NCBI RefSeq assembly: GCF_018127925.1
Contig: NZ_CP072347.1
Coordinates: 126,501-190,500, forward strand
DNA length: 64,000 nucleotides
Source: Prevotella melaninogenica
GTDB lineage: Bacteria > Bacteroidota > Bacteroidia > Bacteroidales > Bacteroidaceae
Reading direction: 5' to 3'
Positions 25,393 through 35,124 of this stretch are shown in pieces. The position numbers were made by a program, and so were the translations under genes. How positions within the stretch are numbered: the stretch's first letter is position 1; every line of letters starts with the position of its first letter. The notes beneath the pieces are model-generated. The model searched no databases, was not told the DNA's origin, and worked only from the letters and a program-made list of their open reading frames with translations.

Positions 25393-26900
25393 ATATAATT
25401 CAAACATTTTATAGTTATACAGATGGAGACCCTTTATTTGATAACGCAGGTTTTTTAAGTGCTGAATTTAATTGGCTAAGCATTGCTTTAAGTTGCGTTT
25501 TATTGAAACAGCATTTTGGAAAGGTTACATTATATTGCAACCATAAAGTCCGTATATTGGTAGAAGAACTTCATATTCCTTATACTAATATTGTTGAAAT
25601 TCCTGATTTTATGGAAAATTATGAAGGATATAATTTATGGGCTTTACCTAAAGTCTATACATATAGCATGCAGAGAGAACCATTCTTACATGTCGATTGT
25701 GACTGGTTTATGTTTGAAAAATTATCTGATGATTTTTTGTCATCGGATTTATTTGCACAGAATATTGAATATGATGATCAGTTTTATAATCGTAAGTGCA
25801 TAGAGAGATTTATACATGCAGGGGGAGTCGTTCCTCAATGTGTGAATGCAGAATTATCTGCTCCAATTTGTAGGGTCGCTAATGCTGGGATTTTAGGCGG
25901 GAATGATATTGATTTTATAAAGAGATATGTTAATCAAGTTTATTCTTTTATAAAGAAAAATGATAGAGTTCTAAAAGTAACGAAAGATGGATTTATAAAT
26001 TCTTTTTATGAGCAAATGTTTTTTTATACTATGGCGAGGGAGGAAAATAAATCAGTAAACTATTGTACTAGGGGAGATAAGCTTAGTACTAAGTTTGATT
26101 GGCTTGATATTGATTTTACATGTAAACCAAAATACGGGTATATGCATTTACTCGCTTCTTTAAAACGATCTATTAATGCTCAGATTTTTGTTTCTCAATA
26201 CCTTAGAAATATAGCTCCAGATTTATACAAAAATATTATACAAACGTATATTAATCGAGGAGGTCACACTATTATTAACTATTTTGATATATGCTGTGAT
26301 TTGTGTATAAACAATCTTAGAACAAACGATTTAATATTTTCAGAAACGAAAAAGTATTTAAAGATATATACTCCTATATCAAAAGAAGGTTTAGATTCCT
26401 ATATTACTAAATCTAATTATAAGGAAGATAATTTGTTATCAAAGATTTTCTGTATAGATTTAATGAGGTATAATGCAGAAAAAAACTTAGTAAAGAATTA
26501 TCAAGAAATTTGTAGTGTAAATGATAAAAACATCACATTTTTTTGGAAGGAGGATCTTTTAAAGAAAAATAAGTTGAAATTAAATAATCAATTTTCATTC
26601 ATTGAACTTTCTCAAGATATCTATAAATATCTTTTTCCAAATTACCATTTTCCATCTAGGAATCCTATCATGGCTTTCTTGAAGGATCCATTAATTTTAA
26701 AAGTAAAAGATGTTTTGTTAAGGGGAATTGGTGCGGAAATAATTAGATATATGTGGACTGTATCCGAAGCAACTGCCCCTCAAATTATAAACCACATACA
26801 ATTAGAACTAAAAGATGATGATGTGAGAAGTGACTCAGAGTTGATAATGAAGTATATTATTTCATTTATTACGAACAATGTGTTGCTGTGTGATGAATAA
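25389..26900 (+). CDS. glycosyltransferase-like protein with DxD motif (second of a pair)
   Basis: About 503 residues, starting MNIIQTFYSYTDGDPLFDNA at the ATG that overlaps the previous stop as ATGA. The N-terminal 300 residues match the first paralogue (FNWLSIALSCVLL, LPKVYTYSMQREPFLHVDCD, AGILGGNDIDFIKRYVNQVY). The C-terminal 200 residues are extra and unlike it: a Lys-rich alpha-helical region with no motif I know. The first paralogue also has its own C-terminal extension of about 130 residues. Two enzymes with one precursor might add two sugars, or one might be a substrate-binding partner. Confidence 0.62.
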   Translation: MNIIQTFYSYTDGDPLFDNAGFLSAEFNWLSIALSCVLLKQHFGKVTLYCNHKVRILVEELHIPYTNIVEIPDFMENYEGYNLWALPKVYTYSMQREPFLHVDCDWFMFEKLSDDFLSSDLFAQNIEYDDQFYNRKCIERFIHAGGVVPQCVNAELSAPICRVANAGILGGNDIDFIKRYVNQVYSFIKKNDRVLKVTKDGFINSFYEQMFFYTMAREENKSVNYCTRGDKLSTKFDWLDIDFTCKPKYGYMHLLASLKRSINAQIFVSQYLRNIAPDLYKNIIQTYINRGGHTIINYFDICCDLCINNLRTNDLIFSETKKYLKIYTPISKEGLDSYITKSNYKEDNLLSKIFCIDLMRYNAEKNLVKNYQEICSVNDKNITFFWKEDLLKKNKLKLNNQFSFIELSQDIYKYLFPNYHFPSRNPIMAFLKDPLILKVKDVLLRGIGAEIIRYMWTVSEATAPQIINHIQLELKDDDVRSDSELIMKYIISFITNNVLLCDE

Positions 26901-26909
26901 TCTCTGAAA

Positions 26910-29105
26910 ATGAATAAGAATTTCATTATTTGTAAACAATATGATTCAATGCAATGTGGGATTGCATGTTTGGCTATGATATGCAAATATTATGGCAAGA
27001 AATATTCAATGGATTGTCTTAACCAGTTATGTTTTGCAACTACAGAAGGTGTCTCTCTATTGAGTATTACTAGGGCTGCAGAGACACTTGGATTTAAGAC
27101 TGTTGGAGCTAGGTGTGAGGTAAGTAATCTGGTTAATAAGAATCTCCCCTGCATCCTCCACTGGAATCAGAACCATTTTGTAGTGCTGTATAAATTGAAG
27201 AAAGGCAAGACATTCTATATTGCTGACCCAGGAAAAGGACTCATTAGGTATAAGCTTGAGGAGTTTAAGGAGCACTGGATTAGTACAAAGCAGGACGGAG
27301 CGGAGAAAGGAGTAGCTGTGTTCCTATATCCGACGGAAAAATTCTATAAGCGAAAAGACATAGACAGGAGGGAGGAACACCTGTTTAAGTTCCTCTTTGG
27401 TTACATCAAAAAGTACAAAAAATACTTTGGGCAGATCGTACTGGGCTTATTTGTAGGTTGCCTTCTGCAGCTTATCCTCCCTTTCCTCACGCAGTCAATC
27501 GTGGATGTGGGCATTAAAAACCAGAACATCGGTTTTATATGGCTGATACTCTTAGGGCAACTGATGCTTACCGTGAGCCGTACTGCCATCGACTTTATTC
27601 GCCGTTGGCTGCTGTTGCATATTTCGCTGCGCATAAACATCTCATTGGTAAGCGACTTTTTCATCAAACTTTTGAAGCTGCCAATGTCGTTCTTCGATAC
27701 AAAATTGATGGGTGACCTCATGCAACGCATGGGCGACCACAGTAGGGTGAACACGTTTCTGACGCAACAGACGCTCAGTATCGTATTCTCACTCTTCACC
27801 TTTGTGGTGTTCAGCATCGTACTGCTATTCTATAATTGGCTCGTCTTTGCCATCTTCATGCTTGGCAGTCTGCTTTATGGCGGTTGGCTTGCACTCTTCC
27901 TCAGGCGCAGAAAGGTACTCGACTACGAACTCTTTGAGCAACAAGCTATCAACAACAATAAAACCTACGAGTTTATCACCTCCATGCAGGAAATAAAGCT
28001 CCAAGACTGCGAGCAGCGCAGACGCTGGGAATGGGAAGACGTGCAGGCAGACCTCTTTGGAGTGCAGATGAAATCGCTGAAACTCCAGCAGACACAGGAG
28101 GCTGGCAGCATCTTCATCAACGAACTAAAGAACATTGTCATCACGGTAGTGGCAGCAACAGCCGTCATTCATGGACAACTCACGCTGGGTATGATGCTTG
28201 CCGTGCAGTACATCATAGGACAACTTAACTCGCCCGTGGAACAGTTGATGAGTTTCTTCTACTCCGTACAAGATGTAAAGATAAGCCTTGAACGTATCAA
28301 CGAAATCCACCGTATGGACGATGAGAACGGAAAGCAAGGATTGGAAACCTCTGTGAAAGAAGAGGATAAGGGCATAGACCTTGAAAACGTAAACTTCAAA
28401 TACGACCCACACGCACTGAAGATCATCATTGATGATGTGAGCCTCACTATCCCCAAAGGTAAGGTAACTGCCATTGTGGGCGCATCGGGAAGCGGTAAGA
28501 CCACCCTCATCAAACTGATGTTAGGCTATTATCCTGTATTGGAAGGACAAATCACCATTGGCGGAACAGATGTGAACACACTCAATAAGAAATGGTGGCG
28601 CAGACAATGTGGTGTGGTGATGCAAGACGGTGTCATCTTCTCTGAATCCATTGCACGCAACATTGCCGTTGATGATGGAGAGATTGACAAGGAGCGGTTG
28701 CAAAGGGCAGCCGAAATAGCTTGTATTCATAACTATGTAATGGGACTTCCCTTAAAATACAACACTAAGATTGGTCGCGATGGCGTTGGTTTGAGCCAAG
28801 GACAGAAACAGCGTATCTTGATAGCAAGAGCCGTGTACAAGAACCCCGATTATATTTTCCTTGATGAAGCCACCAACTCGCTCGATGCCAATAACGAGCG
28901 CATGATTGTGGAGCATCTGGATGAGTTCTACAAAGGCAAGACCGTGGTTATCGTGGCTCACCGATTAAGTACGGTGAAGAATGCTGATCAAATAGTGGTA
29001 TTGGATAAAGGCAAGGTGGTAGAAATTGGCAACCACGAAGCACTCACGGCAAAGCAGGGTGCATACTATAACCTTGTAAAGAATCAATTGGAATTGGGCA
29101 ACTAA
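26910..29105 (+). CDS. C39-peptidase-containing ABC exporter (bacteriocin type)
   Basis: A 731-residue fusion. The N-terminal C39 peptidase has Gln15-Cys16 in DSMQCGIACLAMICKYYGKK, His90 in NQNHFVVLY and Asp107 in YIADPGKG. It should cut after the double-Gly of the precursors. Next is a six-helix transmembrane domain (residues about 160-440) and then an ATPase with Walker A GASGSGKTT (about 523-531), signature LSQGQKQR (about 627) and Walker B YIFLDEATNSLD. It resembles PCAT transporters. GC content rises after about 27100 compared with the genes before it, so the 3' part may have another history. It sits 9 bp after the glycosyltransferase-like gene and 17 bp before a HlyD-like gene. Confidence 0.95.
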   Translation: MNKNFIICKQYDSMQCGIACLAMICKYYGKKYSMDCLNQLCFATTEGVSLLSITRAAETLGFKTVGARCEVSNLVNKNLPCILHWNQNHFVVLYKLKKGKTFYIADPGKGLIRYKLEEFKEHWISTKQDGAEKGVAVFLYPTEKFYKRKDIDRREEHLFKFLFGYIKKYKKYFGQIVLGLFVGCLLQLILPFLTQSIVDVGIKNQNIGFIWLILLGQLMLTVSRTAIDFIRRWLLLHISLRINISLVSDFFIKLLKLPMSFFDTKLMGDLMQRMGDHSRVNTFLTQQTLSIVFSLFTFVVFSIVLLFYNWLVFAIFMLGSLLYGGWLALFLRRRKVLDYELFEQQAINNNKTYEFITSMQEIKLQDCEQRRRWEWEDVQADLFGVQMKSLKLQQTQEAGSIFINELKNIVITVVAATAVIHGQLTLGMMLAVQYIIGQLNSPVEQLMSFFYSVQDVKISLERINEIHRMDDENGKQGLETSVKEEDKGIDLENVNFKYDPHALKIIIDDVSLTIPKGKVTAIVGASGSGKTTLIKLMLGYYPVLEGQITIGGTDVNTLNKKWWRRQCGVVMQDGVIFSESIARNIAVDDGEIDKERLQRAAEIACIHNYVMGLPLKYNTKIGRDGVGLSQGQKQRILIARAVYKNPDYIFLDEATNSLDANNERMIVEHLDEFYKGKTVVIVAHRLSTVKNADQIVVLDKGKVVEIGNHEALTAKQGAYYNLVKNQLELGN

Positions 29106-29122
29106 CAGCAGAAAGGAATATT

Positions 29123-29602
29123 ATGTCAGACAACAAGATAGAACTCCGTAGCGAGAAAGTAAGGCATATCATTGGCGAGATACCATCAAGGATTGTCCGT
29201 TATGGTATCACGATTATCACCATTGTGATGTTGGGACTACTGATAGGCGCATATTTTATACCTTATCCCGAAACCATCAGTGCAAAGGTGCAGATGACAA
29301 ATGCCTATCAAGGCGCAATAACCATTCCATATAAATATGTGAATACGATAGCAAGAGGAATGACGGCAAACATTGAGTTTGAGGGTTACGATGCAGAAAC
29401 ATACGGAGTTGCAAATGCTGTAATAACAGCCACATCGCATATACCCTTACAAACGGAAGCTGGTAGTGTATTCACGGCACAGGTAAGGATAACGGATTAC
29501 AAGTATAATCTTGTAAGCGGGATGACAGGCACGGTATCTATACTTGAAAGTAATGAAAGCGTACTTCAAAGGATTGTCAAGAGAATAACAAATATCATAT
29601 GA
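29123..29602 (+). CDS. very short HlyD-like membrane fusion protein
   Basis: The 159 residues start with a cytoplasmic tail, one transmembrane helix (YGITIITIVMLGLLIGAYFI) and the PYPETISAKVQM beta-strand of HlyD-family adaptors. They then jump directly to the C-terminal beta-barrel and macroglobulin-like part (YVNTIARGMTANIEFEGYDA, VRITDYKYNLVSGMTGTVSI). The long coiled-coil hairpin and lipoyl halves, normally about 250 residues, are absent. Both junction halves are in frame, so either the gene suffered a clean internal deletion or this is a natural mini-adaptor. It completes the peptide export operon. Confidence 0.8.
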   Translation: MSDNKIELRSEKVRHIIGEIPSRIVRYGITIITIVMLGLLIGAYFIPYPETISAKVQMTNAYQGAITIPYKYVNTIARGMTANIEFEGYDAETYGVANAVITATSHIPLQTEAGSVFTAQVRITDYKYNLVSGMTGTVSILESNESVLQRIVKRITNII

Positions 29603-29640
29603 TTTCCTTTTTAATCGTAATAAAACAGTGAAAGAGAGGA

Positions 29641-29775
29641 ATGTCCAGATTGAGTGTTAAATTTTTATGTCCATATTGCAGTTCAACGGAAATGATTAAA
29701 AGTGGGAAGAATAGCAATGATAAACAATACTGCCAATGCAAACATTACTCCAGATATTTTAGGTTCTTCCGTTAA
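29641..29775 (+). pseudogene. IS1-type InsA zinc-ribbon remnant
   Basis: The 44-codon frame reads LSVKFLCPYCSSTEMIKSGK, then QYCQCKHYSRYFRFFR before a stop. The CPYC-CQC zinc ribbon is the N-terminus of IS1-family transposase A. Nothing else of the IS is visible. The following stretch 29776-30250 contains no gene I can support; frames there are short and antisense. Confidence 0.6.
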
Positions 29776-30253
29776 ATGAGTGGATGCTTTTCGCATAGCT
29801 TTAACGGAAAAACCGAGTTTATTCATTAAACAAAAATACAGTCAAGACTGTCAATGTCTATTCTATTATCACCCTCCAACACCGCACCCTTTTTCATTTT
29901 AACACTTCAAAATGTAGATAAGGGTCTGAAAAATCATTACATAATTCAGATTAAAACATCTATAAATAAAGATAAAAACACGTATAAAAAGTAAGTTTAC
30001 AACTAACAGAAAATCAATTAGTTATAAAGTTGTGTAAGAAAAGGTGCTTAGTTGGACTTCAAAAGGGTGTTAGTACCACTCCAAAAGAGCATCTTTTGGC
30101 TTGCAATTAGGTGTCTTTTAGAAGCCAAAAGAGCATGTATTGCAAACGCTACCGAAACCGCAAGGGCAGGCTCTCGGAAAGTGAGATTATGACCATTTTG
30201 GTATGCTATCATTTCGGCGCATATCGCAATTTCAAGGAGTATTATTTGAATTG

Positions 30254-30630
30254 GGTCAAAGGGGTGATGCATCAAGCAGGAACTCTTTGAGAGCCTATTC
30301 GGTCAATGTATCCAACTCGTTCATGGGCTCAAGGCTAAGATGAAGAATAAACTGATGGCTATGTGGGACAAAATCATGCTGAGGAAAAGAAACATTATCG
30401 AGTGCATTAACGAACTACTCAAGAACAAAGCCAACCTTGTTCACTCAAGACACCGCTCGATACACAACTTTATCATGAACTTGTGTTCTGCCCTTACAGC
30501 ATACTGCTTCTCTGAGAACAAGCCAGAGGCACTGCCAGTGTATGTGGGAAATCAAGGCAGTTGGAACTTTTATCATGCTAAACTTATCCCGAATTCACGT
30601 AACAATAGACAAACCTTTTACAGTGAATAA
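30254..30630 (+). pseudogene. IS982-family transposase, C-terminal remnant with right end
   Basis: The plus-strand frame KQELFESLFGQCIQLVHGLK, then MKNKLMAMWDKIMLRKRNII and HSRHRSIHNFIMNLCSALTA is the C-terminal region of IS982-family transposases (LRKR-x-x-IE-x-IN and HSRHRS are diagnostic). The N-terminal two thirds are gone. TTATCCCGAATTCACGT near 30590 is the likely right terminal repeat, complementary to the ACGCGAGTTCGGGATAA end of another fragment at 57740. The last codons run past the IS end. Confidence 0.75.
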
Positions 30631-30675
30631 AGGGTCTATAATAGATATCTCAATAAAAAATAGATAGTAAAAAAC

Positions 30676-31014
30676 TATTCTTTAATTAGATGTGCCAATG
30701 CAGAATCAGCCTTGATGCGCTTGACCTCTGCATTCACAAGCGACAATATTTCTTTTTCTCCTTACGATAATTGGCTTCAATAGTTTCTTTGAGATTATCG
30801 GAGCCATCTTTGTTTTGAAGTCTGCGATTGTGGATATAGACTGATAAACTTTCATTTCAGCGGAAACTTTAGCAATATCCACGACAATATCGGCATGGAA
30901 AATCTTTTGGTCAATACGTTCATCGAAATTATCGGATACTACACCTTCAAACATACCCTGACCCGTTGGCGGAATTAAGGCCGAATTTACCAAGTCTTTT
31001 GAAAAGAATTGCAT
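30676..31014 (-). pseudogene. duplicate 3' fragment of the coupling protein gene (traG/mobC)
   Basis: The product GQGMFEGVVSDNFDERIDQK, KVSAEMKVYQSISTIADF matches the C-terminal part of the coupling protein at 36614-38620. A 1-bp loss after ADF and a second shift further on break the frame, and only with both corrected does it read on as NLKETIEANYRKEKEI...LIKE to about 30676. The copy is as far diverged as a different element's gene. It marks the junction of two cargo blocks. Confidence 0.8.
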
Positions 31015-31236
31015 ATATTAAGTATTTTTGCGAAATCCGCATATAAGTTGTGCATACGGATTATTAAACTTAGCGTGTTGCTTATTACTAAGTTACAAAA
31101 CCTCTTTTATATGCAACTTTTCTTGCATATTAATTTATCCTTTAATTTAATTCCGCCAACGAGTTATATATAGTTAATAATATAGCAAATATAGTGAAAA
31201 TACTAAGGAAATACAAATTTTTGAAAATAAAATAAC

Positions 31237-31368
31237 TATTTTCTTGTTATAAACAATATCTATTTGTATATTTGCGACAAGAAAAGGAAAATGTCATTTT
31301 AGTATAATTATCTATCAGACCATACTGTAAAAAGGAGCGGAAGCCGAAAAGCTTACGAGTAGGCCCTA
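31237..31368 (+). promoter_or_regulatory. promoter and conserved leader of the lipase/pseudo-astacin operon (copy 2)
   Basis: TTTTCTTGTTATAAACAATA (31239) leads to TATATTTG (31268-31275), followed by AGTATAATTAT, CAGACCATACTGTAAAAAGG and GCGGAAGCCGAAAAGCTTAC GAGTAGG (31337-31363). These are the same blocks in the same order as at 18658-18850, though the genes downstream are unrelated. The start codon at 31386 follows after a short AT-rich spacer. 31015-31236 has no gene. Confidence 0.65.
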
Positions 31369-31385
31369 ACTTACCTTAATTAGAT

Positions 31386-34300
31386 ATGAACATACATACT
31401 TTAAAAGTAACGGCAATTCTTTCCGTATTTCTATTTCTTTGTATGCCGACAATGGCACAACAAAGAGGTAAAGATGAGAGCTTAAGGAAAGTCTTAGATA
31501 AAATGTTTGCGCACATTGACAAAAATAAAGTGCCAACAGGACTATTAAGAGATTATGCAGAAGAGTATGAAGATCTTGATATATTTACGGGAATAGTGCC
31601 CTTAACAGAACATAACGCTGCTGATTATGTAAGATTTGGCTATTTGTTGTCAACAATTAAGTCTGCAGATTTAATAGGTGTAGTAAGTAAAGACATAGAT
31701 GTTTTTTTCCGTCAAAAAAAATCTTATTATGAGAATAACTCTATATCATTAAGTCTTGCATTGTACAAATATTCTCAAATTAAGGAAAATGCATTAAAAG
31801 ATGGATTAATAACCTACAAAAACGATCAAGTATATACTACAAATAAAGATCCATATAAGCAAGGTTACCTGTTTGCTTGTAGTTCACTCGTAGAAAACAC
31901 AACTGAATCTTCTGTTGTCATAAGTTTGCCCCAAAGTAACCTTTTGACTAACATACATTTAAGTAAACTTGAAATAAATATTGGAAATGGCTTTCAGGAA
32001 ATTGGAGGGAATAAAAAGGTAAAAGCGAATTTACAACAAGGAAGAAATGAAATAATAATAAAGGCAACATTGGATAATGGACAATCATTATTATCCCACA
32101 TGTTTATAACAAAATTAGAACGTAAGCCTGATGGATTAACAAGATCTTCTGAATACAGCTTTCTCTCCAATCCCCTTTCAGATACAATAGTTATAGACGG
32201 AGATGATTATCGTGGTATATCTACAAAAGCAGAAGTTACATATTGTTTATCAGGTGATCATACAACTATTGTGAAACCTTTTATTATTGTAGAAGGCTTT
32301 GATCCTAGATTACCTAACAAGCCTAAAGGCTTTACGCATTACAATAATGTCGTTGCTCCAAATTCTTTCTTAGAAATGTTAAGAGAAGGTTTTGGCTATG
32401 ATCTTGTATATGTAGATTGGAAGAGCTCTGGAGAATATATTCAGGCAAATGCATATACATTGATATCTGTTATTAACTGGATAAATGAGCAGAAAGCTAT
32501 ATCTAATAGCAAAGAAAAAAACACAATAATCGGGCATAGTATGGGAGGGCTTATCATAAGATATGCTCTTAAAACAATGGAGGATAGGAATATCAAGCAC
32601 CAAACTCAGACTTATATAAGTTATGATGCTCCACATTTAGGTGCTTATGTTCCTTTGGGAGTCCTATATGGTTATAAAGCTATTCGCGACTGGTGCGCAG
32701 ATAAAAAATTTCTTAAATCTGTAATAAAAACATTTAGTGGTAATAAATTTAATGTGGATGAGTTAATACAATTGGGAAATTCATTGGCATATTCAAGTGC
32801 TACAGCCCAATTATTGGTTGATTATGTAAACCCAGAGGGAAATTTGGATAATCGGGAATATATATTATGGCAAAAGGAACTCTCTAAATTAGGATTCCCT
32901 AAAGGTGATAATGGGCATGGACTAAACATGTTTGCTATAGCTAATGGTTCATATAAGGAACCGATTATTCCTGATCATTATTTATCAGCCGATGCCAATG
33001 CAGGAATAGGCTCACTCGACATTCTAACACCATTAAATCCATTTATTTATGGACTTTCATTGAATGATATAACCGCAGCACTAGTTAGCATGATACCTGG
33101 TAAAACAAAGGTAGATGCCGACATAAAAATCTCTCCTGCTAAAAAAGTTGGAGATGAAGTTACTTATTTTAGAATAAAAATTAAGAAAAAATTTCTTTGG
33201 ATAGGACTCACTATTAGTCACACTAACTTTAGCTTTGATAGATACTATCCCAACATACCGCTCTATGATACTTATCCCAGTTCAAAATACGATGTAAGGG
33301 GATTCACAGGTAATCTAGATGGTAATCTTGGAGATAAGTTGAATGTTCCTGATATTCTATTGCAAAGAGATATTTTTGTTAAGCCTAAAGCTATCCCTTT
33401 TGTTCCAACCTCTAGTGCCTTGGCTATAGGGTCAGGATTAACTCATAACCCTGAGCTTTATAAAGCTGAACCGCAAAGTATGGCCAGTGCTTTTGGCAAA
33501 AACTATTTTGTTAATAATGAAAGTCAAGAACACTCTTCTTTTTTAAAAGAAAAGCAAGTAAATAAGTGGATATTATCAAGGTTCTCTACTCTAATCGTTG
33601 GACCTATAAATGCTTATACCAATGCCCAATATTTCTTGACGAACGCTATAGGGGTGACAAGTTGGAGCACAGATAATTCAAAGATTGCGACTATTAATTC
33701 AAGTGGAATACTTACCGCAAAGGGGAAAGGAATTTGCTTTGTAGAGGCATCTAATAATGGAATTAAATATAGTATGCCAATAGTCGTAGGTAATCCAAGA
33801 TACATACTTAAGGGTTCTTACAGTCCAGGAGGCTATTTGCTTAAAGCTGAATGTCTTGATAATGAATTTAAAAACTCACAGGATCTTATAAATGACGCTT
33901 TCAAATTCAAATGGGGTATTAAGTATGGCAATAGCCCAATAGAATGGATAGAAAACACTAAACCTGAAATTCTTTTTAGACAAACTTCAGATAACGAATA
34001 CTGTGTTTGTTTTCTTGAAGTTTTGAATAGTCAAGGCGAACGAGTATCTATGCAAAATATGGAAATCAGTTCTCTGAATATTTATGATATTGAAAATTCT
34101 ACTTTCTACATAGACAGGAGTGGTAATTTATATGATGGAATAAAAAATAAATATGATTTTGACTATGCCAGCATATATTTCTCTCGCAAGAAAAATATTA
34201 GCAAAGCATTTGATGATAGTTCTTGGGATGCCATAACTGCGTTGTCAGTTGATCCTATTGGTAAATATAAAGAAGTTACTATTAACGAGGGAAGTATTCT

Positions 34301-34460
34301 TTTGAAGGATATGTTTGCAGAAGATGCTATAGAGTATATGAAGGCGCATTCAGAAGAAGGACAACAGTATATTTATACAATTGTACTTCTAAATTATGAA
34401 AATAAGTCTTTACAGTATATCCCTATTAGAGTTATCTACAAAAGTGATATTAACAAATAA
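31386..34460 (+). CDS. exported lipase/esterase-like alpha/beta hydrolase with Ig-like region
   Basis: The 1024-residue protein has a Sec signal peptide (MNIHTLKVTAILSVFLFLCM PTMAQQ). It contains an alpha/beta hydrolase segment with the nucleophile elbow IIGHSMGGLII (Ser about 385) after IIVEGFDPRLPNKPKGF, and a conserved YDAPHLGAYVPLG segment that is typical of PGAP1/lipase-like enzymes. Farther on is a bacterial Ig-like group 2 pattern (VTSWSTDNSKIATINSSGIL). The substrate is unknown; an ester in a lipid or a peptidoglycan-linked molecule is possible. It is the first gene of a four-gene plus-strand set with 11 to 25 bp gaps. Confidence 0.75.
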   Translation: MNIHTLKVTAILSVFLFLCMPTMAQQRGKDESLRKVLDKMFAHIDKNKVPTGLLRDYAEEYEDLDIFTGIVPLTEHNAADYVRFGYLLSTIKSADLIGVVSKDIDVFFRQKKSYYENNSISLSLALYKYSQIKENALKDGLITYKNDQVYTTNKDPYKQGYLFACSSLVENTTESSVVISLPQSNLLTNIHLSKLEINIGNGFQEIGGNKKVKANLQQGRNEIIIKATLDNGQSLLSHMFITKLERKPDGLTRSSEYSFLSNPLSDTIVIDGDDYRGISTKAEVTYCLSGDHTTIVKPFIIVEGFDPRLPNKPKGFTHYNNVVAPNSFLEMLREGFGYDLVYVDWKSSGEYIQANAYTLISVINWINEQKAISNSKEKNTIIGHSMGGLIIRYALKTMEDRNIKHQTQTYISYDAPHLGAYVPLGVLYGYKAIRDWCADKKFLKSVIKTFSGNKFNVDELIQLGNSLAYSSATAQLLVDYVNPEGNLDNREYILWQKELSKLGFPKGDNGHGLNMFAIANGSYKEPIIPDHYLSADANAGIGSLDILTPLNPFIYGLSLNDITAALVSMIPGKTKVDADIKISPAKKVGDEVTYFRIKIKKKFLWIGLTISHTNFSFDRYYPNIPLYDTYPSSKYDVRGFTGNLDGNLGDKLNVPDILLQRDIFVKPKAIPFVPTSSALAIGSGLTHNPELYKAEPQSMASAFGKNYFVNNESQEHSSFLKEKQVNKWILSRFSTLIVGPINAYTNAQYFLTNAIGVTSWSTDNSKIATINSSGILTAKGKGICFVEASNNGIKYSMPIVVGNPRYILKGSYSPGGYLLKAECLDNEFKNSQDLINDAFKFKWGIKYGNSPIEWIENTKPEILFRQTSDNEYCVCFLEVLNSQGERVSMQNMEISSLNIYDIENSTFYIDRSGNLYDGIKNKYDFDYASIYFSRKKNISKAFDDSSWDAITALSVDPIGKYKEVTINEGSILLKDMFAEDAIEYMKAHSEEGQQYIYTIVLLNYENKSLQYIPIRVIYKSDINK

Positions 34461-34471
34461 AGAATAGAATT

Positions 34472-35107
34472 ATGATAAAGTTTTTAAAAGTCTCTTTAAT
34501 ATTGTTATGCAATATTTTCCTTCTTTCAAGTTGTATGAAAGAAGTGGAAGGATATGATACCTTTGCAACGATAACGCTGAATGGAGAAGTATATAAGAAT
34601 TATGATTCTTGGAACTGGCTGCGTAGCTCATACAATCCTGTCTTTTTATCAATATTGGGATGTGAGGAACAACTGACAGAATTGGACCTATATCTCCGAA
34701 AACAACCAGACAATCGTTCGAATCATGCATATTCTCTTGATATCGTCTTTGATTCACCGTTGAAGAAACTAAAGTTAAAAGAGCCTTATACTATAGTTTC
34801 TACTGAAGACACTTTACTCTATAAGAATAAACGTTTGGATTTTTACAAAAAGATATGGGAGGACAGGCGACATCTCCCTACATTTGGTAGCGGAGGAGTT
34901 TGCATTTTAAGAACAGTAACTGGACATATAAGAACGGCGGTAGTCACCTCTCTTTCAGGTACCTGTGTACTCAATAATTATGATAAAAAAGGGTTCGCTC
35001 ATGGATATCTAAAACTTTCAGGCATTTGGCCTACAGGTGAAAGATGTAATCTTGAAGGAGATTTTACTGCACATGCTGGAGGCCCTGAAGATATAGAACA
35101 AAAATAA
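34472..35107 (+). CDS. lipoprotein of unknown function
   Basis: The 211-residue product has a lipoprotein signal ending LLSSCMKEVEGYDTF, with the lipobox Cys at about residue 21. The mature part is beta-rich without known motif (FATITLNGEVYKNYDSWNWL, TFGSGGVCILRTVTGHIRTA). It begins 11 bp after the lipase-like gene and is followed 17 bp later by another lipoprotein. A role as partner, anchor or immunity factor for the exported neighbours is possible. Confidence 0.65.
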   Translation: MIKFLKVSLILLCNIFLLSSCMKEVEGYDTFATITLNGEVYKNYDSWNWLRSSYNPVFLSILGCEEQLTELDLYLRKQPDNRSNHAYSLDIVFDSPLKKLKLKEPYTIVSTEDTLLYKNKRLDFYKKIWEDRRHLPTFGSGGVCILRTVTGHIRTAVVTSLSGTCVLNNYDKKGFAHGYLKLSGIWPTGERCNLEGDFTAHAGGPEDIEQK

Positions 35108-35124
35108 TTTTAAATTTATCCTAA

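Noticed and set aside
30048-30275. 75-residue minus-strand frame
   Set aside because: It is antisense to the IS982 remnant and the degenerate DNA before it and has no recognisable motif.
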